Below are positions 1-12,698 of a stretch of DNA of 39,224 nucleotides, in pieces. Numbering within the stretch: the first letter of the stretch is position 1; each line of letters opens with the position of its first letter. The notes under the pieces were generated by a model, which was not told the DNA's origin, ran no database searches, and saw nothing but the letters and a program-made list of their open reading frames with translations. This stretch comes from Priapulus caudatus (Eukaryota > Priapulida > Priapulimorpha > Priapulimorphida > Priapulidae): contig NW_014577644.1 of assembly GCF_000485595.1 (NCBI RefSeq), forward strand, positions 47,570 to 86,793, given 5' to 3'. A program made the position numbers and the translations under genes.

Positions 1-1020
1 GTGCACATGACCTAGTTATAACCCATTATTTACTAGACATGACGCTAGTACCACCCGTTATTTATTAGCAATGACCTAGTCCCATGTTATTTAGTTAGCA
101 TATGACCCTAGTCCCACCCATGTATATTTAGTTTAGACATGAACCTGTCGAATGTTATTTAGCTTAGACACATGACTAGTCACCATGTTATTCTGTAGAA
201 CATGACCCTTAGTCGACCCATGTTATTTTAGTTAGCACCATGATTAGTTACCACCGTCCCCATTAGATAGGAACATGACATAGTGAGCAGGTTATCCTAG
301 TGTTGCACTATGACCTAGTTAATAACCTTAATCTAGATTAGCTACATGATAGTTAAAATTACGTTTAGTTAGAACAATGAAATAGTCACACAAATGTTAT
401 TTAGTTGTAATTATGACCCTAGTAAATGTTATTTAGTTAGACCAAATTGAGTTAGTCAACAGTTATTTAGTTTAGACACATGCACCACTAGTTCAACATT
501 GTTATTTTAGTTAGACATTGAATGTTACCACCCCATGTGTGTTATTTAGTTAGAACATGACCTAGTCACACAATGTTACTTTATCTAGACCATGAATTAG
601 TAACTGTTATTTTAGTTAGCACAATGAACCTAGTTCACCACACAAATGTTATTTATTAGCAACCATGAATCTAGTCCACCGTTTTTAGTTAGAACATGAC
701 TAGTTCACCAATGTTATTTAGTTAGTAATGATAGTTAAAACGTTATTTAGTTAGCATATGGACCTTAGTTAACACTTTATTTAGTTAGCAATTAGTAGTT
801 AACCACCGTAATTTAGTTAGCCCAAAACCTGATAGTAAGAAGTTCATTTAGTTAGCAAATGAACGTAGTTAACAAATCATATAGATAGAACCCATGACCG
901 TAGTAAAATATATCTAGTTAGCACAATGAACTAGTTAAAATGTAAATTTAGAAGTTGTGTAGTTAGGTCGGTAGCACTTGTTAACACATTATATAATACC
1001 AACAGTGGACTAGTTAGGAT
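1..1020. repeat. 32-bp minisatellite, noisy long array
   Basis: About 30 imperfect copies of the array seen more cleanly at 11260-11575. The recurring halves resemble TTAACACGTTATTTAG and TTAGCACATGACCTAG. Many copies have extra C or AC bases, for example CCACC before GTTATTT. The array reaches the window edge, so its full length is unknown. Confidence 0.85.
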
Positions 1021-1969
1021 GATTATTAATACAGTGACTATAGATATCTAAACTTTATATAATTATATATATATACATATATCCTATATTTATTTAAAGA
1101 GATAAGTAAACGTTGTTATTAAGCAAGTTTTTAGATATTAGTTTATGACGTGTTGCATGAGAAGTAGGGAGACTATGTACCTAGATTGTGTAGGAACAAT
1201 AAAATAAAGACATAATAATGACACAAATGGAAAGTCGATTAGTGTTGAATAAAAAGAAGTTCCTATACCGTGAAACCAAACCGTATCTTATAACAAGTAC
1301 ATATATAAGTTATTTTGGGTGACACCATCAGTATCTACCCAACCATATTCAAGCGCATGAACTGTACCATGTGAAGTGAAAATGAACAATCCAAATAACC
1401 ATAGAAGAAAAAAGAAACAACAAAAAACAACAAATAACAAAAACAAAGAAAGAAATTTTACATTACTTGTTAGGGAATCAGCTCAGGATAACGCAACTGT
1501 AATAATAATTTGGTTAGGTTATTGAAGAATTTGTTAGAAGGATGTTTAAAAGTAAAGGAACAGTGAAGAAGATTTTGATTAGAATCAGTGGAATTGGAAT
1601 TATATATATACCATATTATTACACTTTACCGTGTATCAACCCCAGAGCTGAATAAACTTTGTTTAATAAAACTTGGAAGACCTGTATAGTTTAAATTTGT
1701 TATATTAAAGAAGGTGTGGTGTAGAAAATAACCACAAGAATAAACCATCAAAACACTGATTTAAAGGGTGTTCCCCGTTAACATTCCAATATGATATTGC
1801 ATTTTATGTGTCACGATATATCCCAATATACAACACCACCAGATCCGTACCATTATTACAATTTGGATAGTATATGTACCTGTAGATGCCATTACTCGAA
1901 TAATAAACGTCATATACCCAAGAAGGCTACACAATAAGAGAATTATGTAGTTCATCACAGTGATTGTAT

Positions 1970-4900
1970 CACTCATTGTCGAGGACATGGATACGATATG
2001 TATGGCCACATGATTTAGTGAGATGGATAATCTAAATTGTTATAGGCATAATATGACAAACAAAGGAAGAAACTTGGGATGTGTGACACAATCTCTATAA
2101 GGGGCGAAAAGGACCATCCAGAAATGACCAACGACCTTTTTATCAGAAATGATACTATAACGATATAGTGTATACCTTTAAGAACTTGGAGATACCAGAT
2201 TTTTCACGATGTTGTAACAAAATTGTTCATATTAAATGGCAATTACATGTAGGGGGGCAATAGAAGAGTCGTGAAATGTGTGATTATTAAAGAGAATATG
2301 GTAAAAACATTAGGTCAATTTATTACCATCCAAAAAACAAACTAACCATACATTATCCTGATTGCATATATTTAATAAAAGTTGATATTAGGTCTCTACC
2401 TAAATTATGTGATAATAATCATAAAAGTTTACCACATTATAGATGACTAACAATGAAAGGTGGATTTTCGTGCAAATCACCACAGGATTAGGTAGTGGAG
2501 TGCAACCTTGACACCAGGCGATAGAGCACAGACGCTACACCACGCTGCACAAAAGTGTGTGGGGGATTAATTTGGTCACACAGGAAGAAGGAAGAAGTTG
2601 ATCACTGTGGGGAATAATCAAGATAAAAATAAAGTAGCTTGATATTGAGACTGAAGGTGATATCAAAGGGAGAACATTTAATTCAGCAAAAGAGTTACAA
2701 AAGAGTAATGCAACTAGATATTTGGGATGGCTGCACAAGATATAGAGGCGGTAATATCCATGAGTATTGAAGACCTTAAGAAAGGGACAGAACATGAAGA
2801 TGTTCTCACACTGTGAGAAATTAGTACAGATCGTAAAAGTAGAAAGATTGTTGAGCACCCTGTATAAAAGAGGGGAGTGATGCATGTGATAATTTATAGA
2901 ATGTGGATAGACTAAGAAATAGTAGATATTGATACACTCCAAATATTAGCAAATCAAAGTTTTAGGTTCTCATAGGTATGAACAGATTTGATTTGGATCA
3001 CACAAAGAGAATTAAAAAAAATGATGAAATAAAAGTCTAACTGTTTTATTGGTATGGGTGTAACCCGGGGCCGTTACAAATGTGAGAAATATACAGCATG
3101 AGATCAAACAAACTCTGGTATTATTGCGATTAACAGATGGTTGGGACCAGAGTGACAATCAAACGAATGGGACCTGAGTGATGAGGTTGTGACATGATAG
3201 ATTAAAAAGGAAGAAAATAAAAAAAAAAGACAAATCAGTTATAGAAACTCATGGCATTGGTGAGAGAGATCAACCGTTAAGAAGTTTGATACGCCTGTTG
3301 TCCAAGACCATTACCAATGGACCTTTGTATTGCACTTGACTATCTATGCAGTAAAAAACAGCTGGCAAACTGATGAGATCCAAATACAGTTTTACGAAAG
3401 ATTAAGAGAGGAAAGATCAAGAATGGAGAGGGAGAAGAGGAAAGTAAAAAGAATGGTTGTCTTGATGAGATATACAAGCAAACCAATGTGAAAAAGTGGT
3501 ATTATGAGAACTTTTTGTAGTATTCAAATCAGAAATCTGACTTAAATGATTACTATTTTGAGTGCTCAAACCATAAAAGACAAAAACCCTTATACCTTTG
3601 GTTATCAAAAACAATGGATGGTTGCAGCTGGTGTTGTGATCCATCACATTTCCATTGGATCAAACTGCACACACATGAGGAAGCTGATTGAAAGGATGGA
3701 TGTTCAATGTGAATAGTCATTCCAGTAAGTCCCAAAGGTCAAGGAGCTACATATGATGGTAATAAGGTTGACCAAGATGTACTTGGTGTGCTGTTATACA
3801 CTTAAACGTATTGCGAGCAGATCTAGGATAGACATGTCCTCATCCAGTACCAACTCCCAGGAGTGAATATAAATTTACAATAAACAGATAATTAACTTGA
3901 ATAGACGTATGGGAGACGATGTATAAGTGTCTCAAGAATCAAATTGAGTGACTGGGTGCACAGATACACAAACAGAAGTATTAACAAAATTTCAGACATG
4001 TGAACGATGTAAAAACTAGAATTATACCTTGATAATGATTAGACCCTGTCAACAGTACCAGAAAGAGAAATTTAAAACTGGAGAAACAATTCTTGGTCCA
4101 CAAATGTCTATAAACCAATAAAAGAACTGAGACGATTGAGACCATGAGTTAGTGCTTTGATGAAATTGACCCTAAGATGGACATTTGAGAGAACACTTGC
4201 AATAAAATAATGGAGCAAAAATATCAAATTAGAGAACTATCAAAGAAAGATGTAGGTCAAAGACCTTGAGAGGATGATTTATTTATGAATCGAGTCTTAT
4301 GGTTTTTGTAGAAGGGAAAGTTTATTAGTAATTGAGATTAATCTAAAAGGTGATGAACACTGAAAGATACCTTGACACGTGACGGACAAGTGTCGCATCA
4401 GAAGAATGGTGTCAAACTGCACAGGGTAGCCTGGGATCAAAGTGTTGAAGTACTTGAAAATGAAAGGGAGGTGATTTGTTGAAAAACATATAAACTGATG
4501 AAAGACTGATATTAATCTAATAAGGGACTCTGTTGCTGTTATCTTAGTGTCTGAAGTTGGTTTATGGTGAAAAATAAACGTAAAGACTAATGTGGTGTTA
4601 AAGTTTGTTATTGTTGGCCTGTGGGCAAATTTATGTGATTTTTGAAACCATTTAGTATATATAGAAGACACAAAATCGTTCTAAATCTGATATAAGTAAG
4701 GAAAAGTTTAAGTTAATAATATTATGGAACAATTAAGTTGTAGGTGTTAGTTGTATTGGTAATAGAGTTGACCCATGGCCAATTTTATAGTGAAATATCA
4801 AATTTTAAAATTCTTATATGGACCTACCTGATGTTAATGGACATTACTGATATTTTGGATATCATCCTGAATATTCCTGTAGGTACCATAACGTGTTAAG

Positions 4901-5110
4901 AAGGAAACAGATATGTAGTGTTAGATTCCGATGAAAAAGGTACGTGGTAATTTTTAAAGGGGTGGTCATTTTAGCGATGTTTGACCCAGGATAGAGATTT
5001 TGAACAATCACAAAGCTTGTTACTCTGGGTCATATTAGCACTATATAACAATTAGTTATAATTCTAAATTATTTGTGCATACTATCCTTAAGCAAGGTAC
5101 CGGGGATATA
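1970..5110. other. Block present only in copy A, possible decayed insertion
   Basis: Copies A and B match up to about 1965 (B 12385) and again from about 5110 (B 12395), so about 3.1 kb is extra in A or missing from B. No terminal repeats or target duplication could be made out. A plus-strand frame from about 3375 to 3689 runs about 105 codons with one internal stop (TAG at 3518) and is rich in Cys, Trp and His (for example WCCDPSHFHW). A further plus-strand segment near 3997-4017 reads TCERCKN, a CxxC motif. This could be the wreck of a transposon gene, but no family is recognised. The A-rich plus strand and error-prone sequence make any translation unsafe. Confidence 0.4.
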
Positions 5111-5369
5111 TATAATATGATAGGCAGAGTAATGTTTTGGTTCCCAGAAAATATCGTTTCAAGCTTGAATTTTTTTAATTGAACGTATTTTAATTTTTGA
5201 AACGAGAATTGACGAAATATATGGATAAATATTGGAATTTATTTAGAAAAGAAAGTAATCTTTGACATATTTATAAAATTTCCACATTTTAATGTATTGC
5301 ATGTTGCATAATAGAAGAAGGATGGTAGGACGGATAGTACAAATGTATTGGTGTGTATTATGTTTATAA

Positions 5370-6670
5370 TTAATCCAAAATTTACATTCACAGATTGCGT
5401 TGAATAGAATGATTACCTGTATGAATAACATAAGATGAGTAAATAGAATCTTAGATGATGTGGATCGAATGTTACGATGATATTACGATTAAGGATCGAT
5501 TTTTTAAGAATATTTCCATTAAAGCATCAGAATATTATGATTGAACCGACAGTAGAATAATTCGATGAGTATTTCGATGAGTGAATAGAATGATTAAGAT
5601 GGTTGATGAATGATTATTCAATGCAGTGATACGAATGAGTTAGATAGCGTGATAGAATGTTGATGTATCGAATAATTAGATTAGATCGATAATTTCCGAT
5701 TAAAGATAGATCATTCGATATAAAGATAGATATCAATTAAGATGAATATTGATAAAGTGAATACGAATGATTACAGATGGTCAATCCTGAATGATTAGAT
5801 GGTGATCGAATGAATGATCGAATGATTACGATTAACGATAAGAATCCAATTCCATTAATTAGAGCATAGAATGATGCATAGAATCTTAGATGACCGTGAT
5901 ACCAGATAATTTACCAGATTAAAGCAATCAGAATCCATTAGATGCAATAAATTACGATGAATAATTAGATGATCATGTCAGATGAGTGAATACGAATGCA
6001 TTAGATGCCGAGAATACAGAATTGATTCGATGACAATAATTAGATTAAGAATCAGAATGATTACACCGATTAAGCATAGAATCATTTGTTCAGCATAGGA
6101 ATGGATTAGATTAAGATCGAATGATTAGTGATTAGTACCGATGAGTGAATCGATATAATTCCCGTGGTGAATCGAATAATTACCCGTGAATCATTAGATT
6201 AAGATCGAATGATTAGATTACACCGCATCGAATAGATTCGTTACAAGCAATAGAATTGATTAGATGAATATTAGATGCATGTGATACCGATATGATTCAG
6301 ACTGATTGTGATATTACGCATGATTAGATGACGTGAATCGAATGATGAATAGAATCATTACGTTCCGAGATAGAATTACATTCAGATTTAAGCCGTAGAT
6401 TGATGCATACGAATGATTCAGATGACGTGAATCGAATGATTCACGATGCACGTGAATCACAGAATGATTTAGACGGAGTGAAGATAGAATGATTTCGATG
6501 GTGAATCAAAATAATATGAGATAATCAGAATGTTATATGTGATAATCGAATTTTTCTACTGTGAAAATCAGAAATGTTATATGAGAGATTAAAATAAAAC
6601 ACCTAAACACAAAAATCCGAATTATGAGTCCAACAAACCAAACACTTGCATAAAAATGACCAATGAATGT
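5370..6670. repeat. Satellite-like array of about 19-22 bp units
   Basis: Dozens of degenerate copies of a short unit whose core reads GAATCGAATGATTA, with flanks such as GATGAGT, GATGACGT or GATTAAGAT. The clearest copies lie at 5570-5640 and 6300-6500. The block sits where copy B has no counterpart (near 12630), so it is specific to copy A. Units vary in length, so the true period may be blurred by sequence errors. Confidence 0.7.
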
Positions 6671-6680
6671 TTTGTATGGT

Positions 6681-6746
6681 ATATCCATATTAGGAGGTGT
6701 ATAGTAATATGATCAAATATAATTAAAATATGATAATTGTTATACA
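6681..6746. repeat. Degraded copy of the micro-palindrome at 12651
   Basis: The sequence lies at the position homologous to 12647-12707 and keeps traces of the left arm (ATTAGGAGGTGTATAGTAAT), but the right arm is no longer recognisable. It is identified by position within the repeat unit rather than by its own fold. Confidence 0.45.
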
Positions 6747-7324
6747 AGATGTAAAATGTTTAGTGGGCTTGATTGCACGTCTAATGATGAGGTAATGATA
6801 TATATATGTAGTTTTATGACGTACCACATTGCTAGTTGTAATTAGCGAAATTATTTTGGCATCTTATACAACGAGATAAACAGTTTGATGACCAATATTG
6901 TATTTGTTATAGTATTGTTATACGGCTATGGAATTATTAAGTTTGAGAGAGTGTATATTCCATACACGTAATGACTAAGTTTATGATGTACATAGACTTC
7001 CATATAGGTGATAAAAAAAGTAGACTTTAGATAATTATTTCATTCGTAATGTGAAAGGGACAGTTTTCTAAATTTTTCTTTTGTCAAGGTATACTTTTTG
7101 GTATAGAGTGTAATAAGCAGATTGTGCAGTAGATTAGATGCTAAACCAAGACGTCATTAAACGAATGAAGAGAATTTGTTTTGCTTTCTACAAAAATTGA
7201 AATTACCCACACCATGAGTAAAATGGTTATCGGTAACGTTTGGTGTTGATACCATACAACCTTGTTGGAATAATGAGGGAATGTGTACGAGTTACTTTCT
7301 GGTTTAATACTTAAGATTCCATAA

Positions 7325-8155
7325 AGAAAATTGGTGACATTATTGTTCCAAGAGAAGGTATAACATAGAGTGTTACAAAAAAGGAGAAAAAAGGGGAAAT
7401 AGTGTATTTCAAGATAAATTTATTTAATTTGAATGTGAGTATAGATATTTAATGGTATTTAATTGTAAGAAGAATTACATTGATCTATAAAAAAGAAAAC
7501 GGATGGTAAATAAGATATATGATAGGTGAGATATCGGTACATAAATCAACTAACATTGAAAAGAGACTAGTTCACAGTATGAAAACAATATTAAACAAAA
7601 AAACCATAAAGATACCCGACGGTAATGATTTTGGACTATAGGTTTAATAAAACAGTGGAGACGCTGATATTTGATGTATATGCAAAAAATTTGGTATGTT
7701 TATACACCTGAGTACAATGGCTGAGTTGTAAAAAACTTGATGGAGAGGATCCATATGGAAGGGCTTAGCGTGCTAGGAAGTATTACCATGGAATAAGGCA
7801 ATAGGACGCATGAACAGAATGTAAATATGATAAACCGAGAAGATACAGATTAATAAATTGATAAGGGAAATAAAAGATTTTACAGACTCCACAGACTTAG
7901 AGAGTGTAGGATGGTGAAGAAGTGGATAAGAGGGGAGGTTTGGCAGGGGAGGGGGTTAGGAGCAGACTATATAGAATTAGGGTATAGTCATTGAAAAGAG
8001 GTGGCTCTATGTTTTAGGAGAGACACAAGAATTCTCGATTCATGAATAAATGAAATCTCATTTTACGACATAGATAGAAAAGTAGCAATATGGTGATCAG
8101 TAAATAGCAACTCATTTCAACAGTTTTAAGTTGTTAAAAATACTAGGGTATTATA
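7325..8155. other. Second block present only in copy A
   Basis: Alignment with copy B runs to about 7320 (B 13260) and resumes about 8160 (B 13300), leaving about 830 bp of extra AT-rich DNA in A. No open frame, inverted repeat or tandem unit stands out. Confidence 0.4.
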
Positions 8156-8357
8156 GATCTTGATATTGTGTATATTTATGAAAATTTAACAGTATGTTTG
8201 TAGTTTATTAAGGTTGAGGTATATAATTGAATATACTGGTGATTGTAGTACGGTGTTGTACAAAGTATAGGGCAGAAATAGACCAGTAGGGACTGGTAAA
8301 CCATTAACAGAATAATAAAAATAATGAGAGTTTTAGGCCGATACGCTGGCCATACGG

Positions 8358-8705
8358 ATTTAGTTAATAGTTAAAAAAAACAAAACAGTATAATATAAGT
8401 AATTGTTACCAATTTTTAGCGCTGTTAAATTGATGAATTTTCTACCTTCTTATGTTATTATATTGTTAAAAATGTGAAATAAAATAGTGATCATACATAG
8501 ACTATCAGAAAGAAAATTTAATGTTACGGAAATAATATCCATATCCGTAAAGGTTTTTTGGATTTTTAAATATGTGAGAAAAAATTCTTATTAGGTAGAA
8601 TTGAACGTACGTTTAGTCACTGGTTTAGTTTTAATTTTTGTCAAAATGGAAAAAATTAAAAAATTTTTTACATAGAAATTTTCGTGACGTCGGTCAAATT
8701 TAAGT
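8358..8705. repeat. Dispersed repeat of about 350 bp, copy 1 (degraded)
   Basis: Matches 13507-13863 in the same order, and also the isolated copy at 34110-34445. Shared landmarks are the tract around AATTGTTACCAATTTTTAGC and the end near TTCGTGACGTCGGTCAAATT. Many small errors are present. Confidence 0.65.
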
Positions 8706-8839
8706 ATGTAAGTCCGAAGATTCACAACAACAAAGTACATCACCTAACCCTAGAAGCTGTTACCCAGATTGTTTAGAGATTTTACAGGACATGTAATCAT
8801 GATACAAGTTTAAAAAAAAAAGGCAGAACCAGCGTTAAA

Positions 8840-9030
8840 CATGGTTATTAAATACCTAATAACTTACATTTGTTTAAACAACTAACTACACAATCACCTA
8901 CACATAACTCAATAAATAATAAACCTAATAAATACTAACCTAACTATACATACTCAACATATCATACTAATCAAATAACTAATAATATTATCAATAATAA
9001 ATAATAAATAAATCAACTAATTCAAACTGG
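8840..9030. repeat. Decayed ACTC array
   Basis: The stretch is built of ACTA, AATA and ACTC-like tetranucleotides and lies exactly where copy B has its clean ACTC array (13990-14145). About half of the expected C positions read as A or T or are lost. Confidence 0.6.
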
Positions 9031-10234
9031 CCTGATTTAGTAAAAATTTGCTTGTGATTATATACTATAGTAATTTAGAGAATAAAGAGTCACATAAAGT
9101 GTATGTCATATTTAAGCAAAGGCAATAATAAAGAGAGAAAGTAAGATGTATGAAGGAAGATTTTACCCGTGAACGTAATACGTTATAGGGATATTTGAAT
9201 CAAACTCTAATTACCGAGATATTTCCGTGACGAACATAGTATAAAGCTTATTTGACGCAATGCACGTACCGTTTATGCTACGTATATTTGACTTCTTAAT
9301 TAAATGGTATGTTGAATATCAGATAGATTATCCCATGTTTCCGCATTGGGTTAGTGGCTTAGAAGTAACTCGGGAGAAGTGTATGTTGTAGGATTTTGCA
9401 TAAGATATGTGTTTAGGTCAAGTTGTAGAAATCATACGTGTAGATTTAAGAATAAGTGTGGAGTGGATGAGATGCTGACATATCACTTGCAGTCAGAGAT
9501 AAAAGTATTTAAGATATGGAGATTAAAACGTCTGATTGACCATATGGAGTGGAGATCACCGTTATTTGGGATGTAATACAGCATAATTGAGAGTTTAGAT
9601 GGAAGGTAAAATTATATTTGTGTACTTGTTTAAACCTTGTGTTATTCAGGTTAACTAGGCATTGTTGTTTTATTGTAGAATTATCTACACAAGTGAGAGA
9701 ACCACAAAGCAAATACCACGACGTACACGCTTACATGAGACACGAATGAACAACGAGCAACCAGACAGCCAAAACCATAAAGAGATCGAAAAAAACAACA
9801 CAATACCAATGGGTATATCATGATACCATAGAGCACACAGAAAATAAATATAGATTATTTGGTTAGGAAGGACAGAAAGTTTAATATAGCGGATGATAGA
9901 CAGTAACAGGGATTATTTTTGTTAAGAATGTGACCATTGAGGACGGTATCCAATGAGTGCAATTGACTCTTAACGGAAGTAGGAAGGAAAAATTTTAGAA
10001 AGGACTGATAAATAATTAACAAAGAAGTATACTATCATGTCATTTACCACGCTCTGAAAGATCAAATACAGACCGGAATTAACCGAAGCAAACAAACCAA
10101 AAGAGCTTACGTTCAATGAAAAAAAGTCGATGAGAAAAAAAAGGAGTTCAAGCAGAAGATTTTAAAAATTTAATGTGACTCTTAGAAGATTACGTAATTA
10201 ATGTCATATACCAAAGTACTTTAGATAAAGTCTA

Positions 10235-10575
10235 TATATATAGTGAGAAGTAGAGAGAGAACCGAGAAGAGAGAGAGAGCGAGAGAGGGAGAGAGAGAGA
10301 GAGAGATAGGAGAGAGAGAGAGAGAGGAAGAGAAGAGTAGGAGCAGAGGAGAGAGGAGGGAGAGAGAGAAGATGCAGAGAGAGAGGGGGGAGGGATGCAA
10401 AGATAGGAGAGGGAAGAGAGAGGTCAGCAGAACCAAAAGAAACAGACCAAAGAAGAAGCAGACACAAGACAAGAGGAAGACAAACAAACAAAATAGAGAG
10501 AGAAGGAGAGAGAAAGAAGAAAGAATAGAGAAGAGAGATTAGAGAGAGGAAGAAGAGAGAAAGAAAAGAGGAGAT
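10235..10575. repeat. GA-rich tract
   Basis: Almost pure purine on the plus strand (GAGA with GGA and GAA interruptions), positionally equivalent to 18757-19060 in copy C. It yields open frames on both strands that read only Arg/Glu or Ser/Leu/Pro; these are not genes. Confidence 0.9.
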
Positions 10576-10689
10576 AGGGACCGGTGTAAGTGGAATGTCC
10601 CAGTTATCAGTGCATTACTGGGAAGAGGTTACATCGTGTTGTGTGGCTGTGGGGGGATGTCGGGTAGATCACGTCCGCTAGTAACAACG

Positions 10690-11255
10690 TCATGTATAAT
10701 ACTAACTATCATCATATCTTCAACTTAACTTTACTATAACTTCTAACTAATTCATAATATATTATGTGTATATTCTAGACGACGAGGAGCAGCGGCGTGA
10801 TCTTATAATCACTTTTTTTCTCCTGTATCATTTTTATAGTAGTAGATTGTGTATATTATCTTTATTTATATTTACTACTTTCTTTACTTATATACTTTTA
10901 TCTTTGGTGTGTGGATTGTGCGGGTAATTGTTATCTTGTGCTTAGGGACTAAGTGGGTTTCAGATTATGCAATAATGATTGGTTGGGAGGGGTGTTGGGA
11001 CTGTATATGCTGGGAGTCGTGGTAGCGTTGAGTGTCCTTAGGGTTAGCTAGAATATCATGATTATTTAATAAATAACTAGAAAGTAAGCTATAAGATTGC
11101 TAACATTGCGTAATTGCTGTATTTTAGGAAGTGTTGATTTTGCCTTGTGTACTTTTTTGTTGGGAAGTTGGATGCATTGGGTCTGCACGTGGGAGTTATG
11201 GTAATAATTCGGTTGTTGTAGAGTTTTGTGGGAGGAGGGGATGTATTAATAGTTG
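10690..11255. repeat. Copy A right flank, matching 16072-16850
   Basis: It begins with a decayed ACTC array (10700-10770) followed by unique sequence that lines up with 16480-16850 and 19645-20050, for example GATTGGTTGGGAGGG near 10978. C is strikingly scarce relative to the matching parts of B and C. The 32-bp array of copy B follows directly at about 11260. Confidence 0.65.
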
Positions 11256-11259
11256 TTGA

Positions 11260-11575
11260 TGTTAACACGTTATTTAGTTAGCACATGGCCTAGTTAACAC
11301 GTTATTTAGTTAGCACATGACGTAGTTAACACGTCATTTAGTTAGCACATGACATAGTCAGCACGTTATCTAGTTAGCACATGACGTAGTTAACACGTCA
11401 TCTAGATAGAACATGACGTAGTCAGCACGTTATCTAGTTAGCACATGACCTAGTTAACACGTCAATTTAGCACGTTGTGTAGTTAGCGTGGTAGCTTGTT
11501 AACACATTATCTAATCAACACGTGACCTAGTTAGCATGTTATCTAATCAACACGTGACCTAGTCAGCATATTACC
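11260..11575. repeat. 32-bp minisatellite made of two 16-bp halves
   Basis: About ten tandem copies. Each 32-bp unit is a pair of related 16-mers, TTAACACGTTATTTAG and TTAGCACATGACCTAG, which agree at roughly two thirds of positions. Later units vary (for example TAATCAACACGTGACCTAG). The array ends in a short TA run at about 11574-11595. Units abut one another with no unique spacers. Confidence 0.9.
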
Positions 11576-12650
11576 TATATATATATATATATATACATAT
11601 ATCCTATCTATTTAACAAGAGATCCAGGTAACACGTTGTATAGTTAGCACGTTAGCTATATAGTTATGACGTGGTTGCTGAAGAAGTAGGAGCTGTCCTA
11701 GATTTTGTAGAAAAATAAAATAAAGACATAATAAATGCAAAATGACCGTCGATTAGGTGTGAATCACAACGCAGTCATACGTGAAACCAAAGACCGTATA
11801 TACTATATAAGTACATATATAAGGTCTTTGGTGAAACCATCGTCTTAAACCCACTCTCGCCTGACTCTACATGTTGAGTGAAACTGCCCCTCCCAATCCT
11901 CAGCGCGAAATTTTACTTCTTGCTAGAGGAATCCGCTCAGGCTACGGCACTGTAATAATACTTGGTTCGGTTATTTGCACGAATTTGTTAGAAAGGGATG
12001 TTTACCGTAAAGGAACGCTGCAGAAGCTTTTGATTAGATCCGGTGGAAATTGGAATATATATATACATATTATTCCTATCAACCGAGCTGCATCACATTT
12101 GTTTAATAAACTCTGTACGCTGTATCGTTTAAATTTGTGTAATTAACCGAAGGTGGTGGTGTAGAAAATAAACAAGAATAAACCTCAACCGATTCAAGGG
12201 TTGCCTTCCGTTCACATTTCAACGTGATATTGCTTTTATTAAATACGAAATATCAATATAAACGATCGTACATTATTAAATTTGTATACGTAATTACCTG
12301 TCTGTCCGTGCATTACTGAATAATAACTCCATATACCAAGAAGGCTACCCAATAAGAGAATTATGCTAGTTCTCAGTGATTGTCCCCATATATAATATTG
12401 GACTCGGCATTGTCCCTGTTTGGTTCGAAAATATTTTCCGCTTGCATTTTCTCATTACGTATTTTAATTTTGAAAGAGCATTGCGAAATCTCTGGCACAA
12501 TTGGCATTTCTTTAAGAAAAAGCAATGTATTTTGCCCACCTATTTACTCACATTCACATTTTAATGTAATTGGCTGTTGCACTAATAGACAGAAGGATGG
12601 TCGGGCGGATAGTCAAATGACACTGCATGTTCGTATCTCGTATCCCATCA

Positions 12651-12698
12651 TATCAGGAGAGTGTATAGTAATAGATCAATCATCATACACTCCTGATA
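12651..12698. repeat. Micro-palindrome, 48 bp
   Basis: The left arm TATCAGGAGAGTGTAT (12651-12666) pairs with the right arm ATACACTCCTGATA (12685-12698), with two extra bases (AG) in the left arm. The loop is 12667-12684. It belongs to the same family as 31051-31106, 36427-36472 and 37266-37310. Confidence 0.75.

Larger units (their letters stand above)
1..11255. repeat. Copy A of the large repeat unit, degraded
   Basis: This stretch aligns in order with 11256 to about 16850. Anchors include 1739-1965 with 12176-12385, 5130-5350 with 12415-12625, 6680-7320 with 12640-13270, 8160-8705 with 13300-13863, 9040-9700 with 14150-14750 and 17570-18230, and 10573-10700 with 15954-16072. It is riddled with small indels and substitutions concentrated at cytosines. 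It also carries about 3.1 kb, 1.3 kb and 0.8 kb of extra sequence absent from copy B. No intact gene is visible in it. Confidence 0.8.

Noticed and set aside
1-1020. CRISPR-like array of 32-bp repeats
   Set aside because: Units abut with no unique spacers, the unit is itself a dimer of 16-mers, and the context is eukaryotic.
10204-10542. Arg/Glu-rich plus frame and Ser/Leu-rich minus frames
   Set aside because: Both strands of a GA-rich tract; low complexity only.
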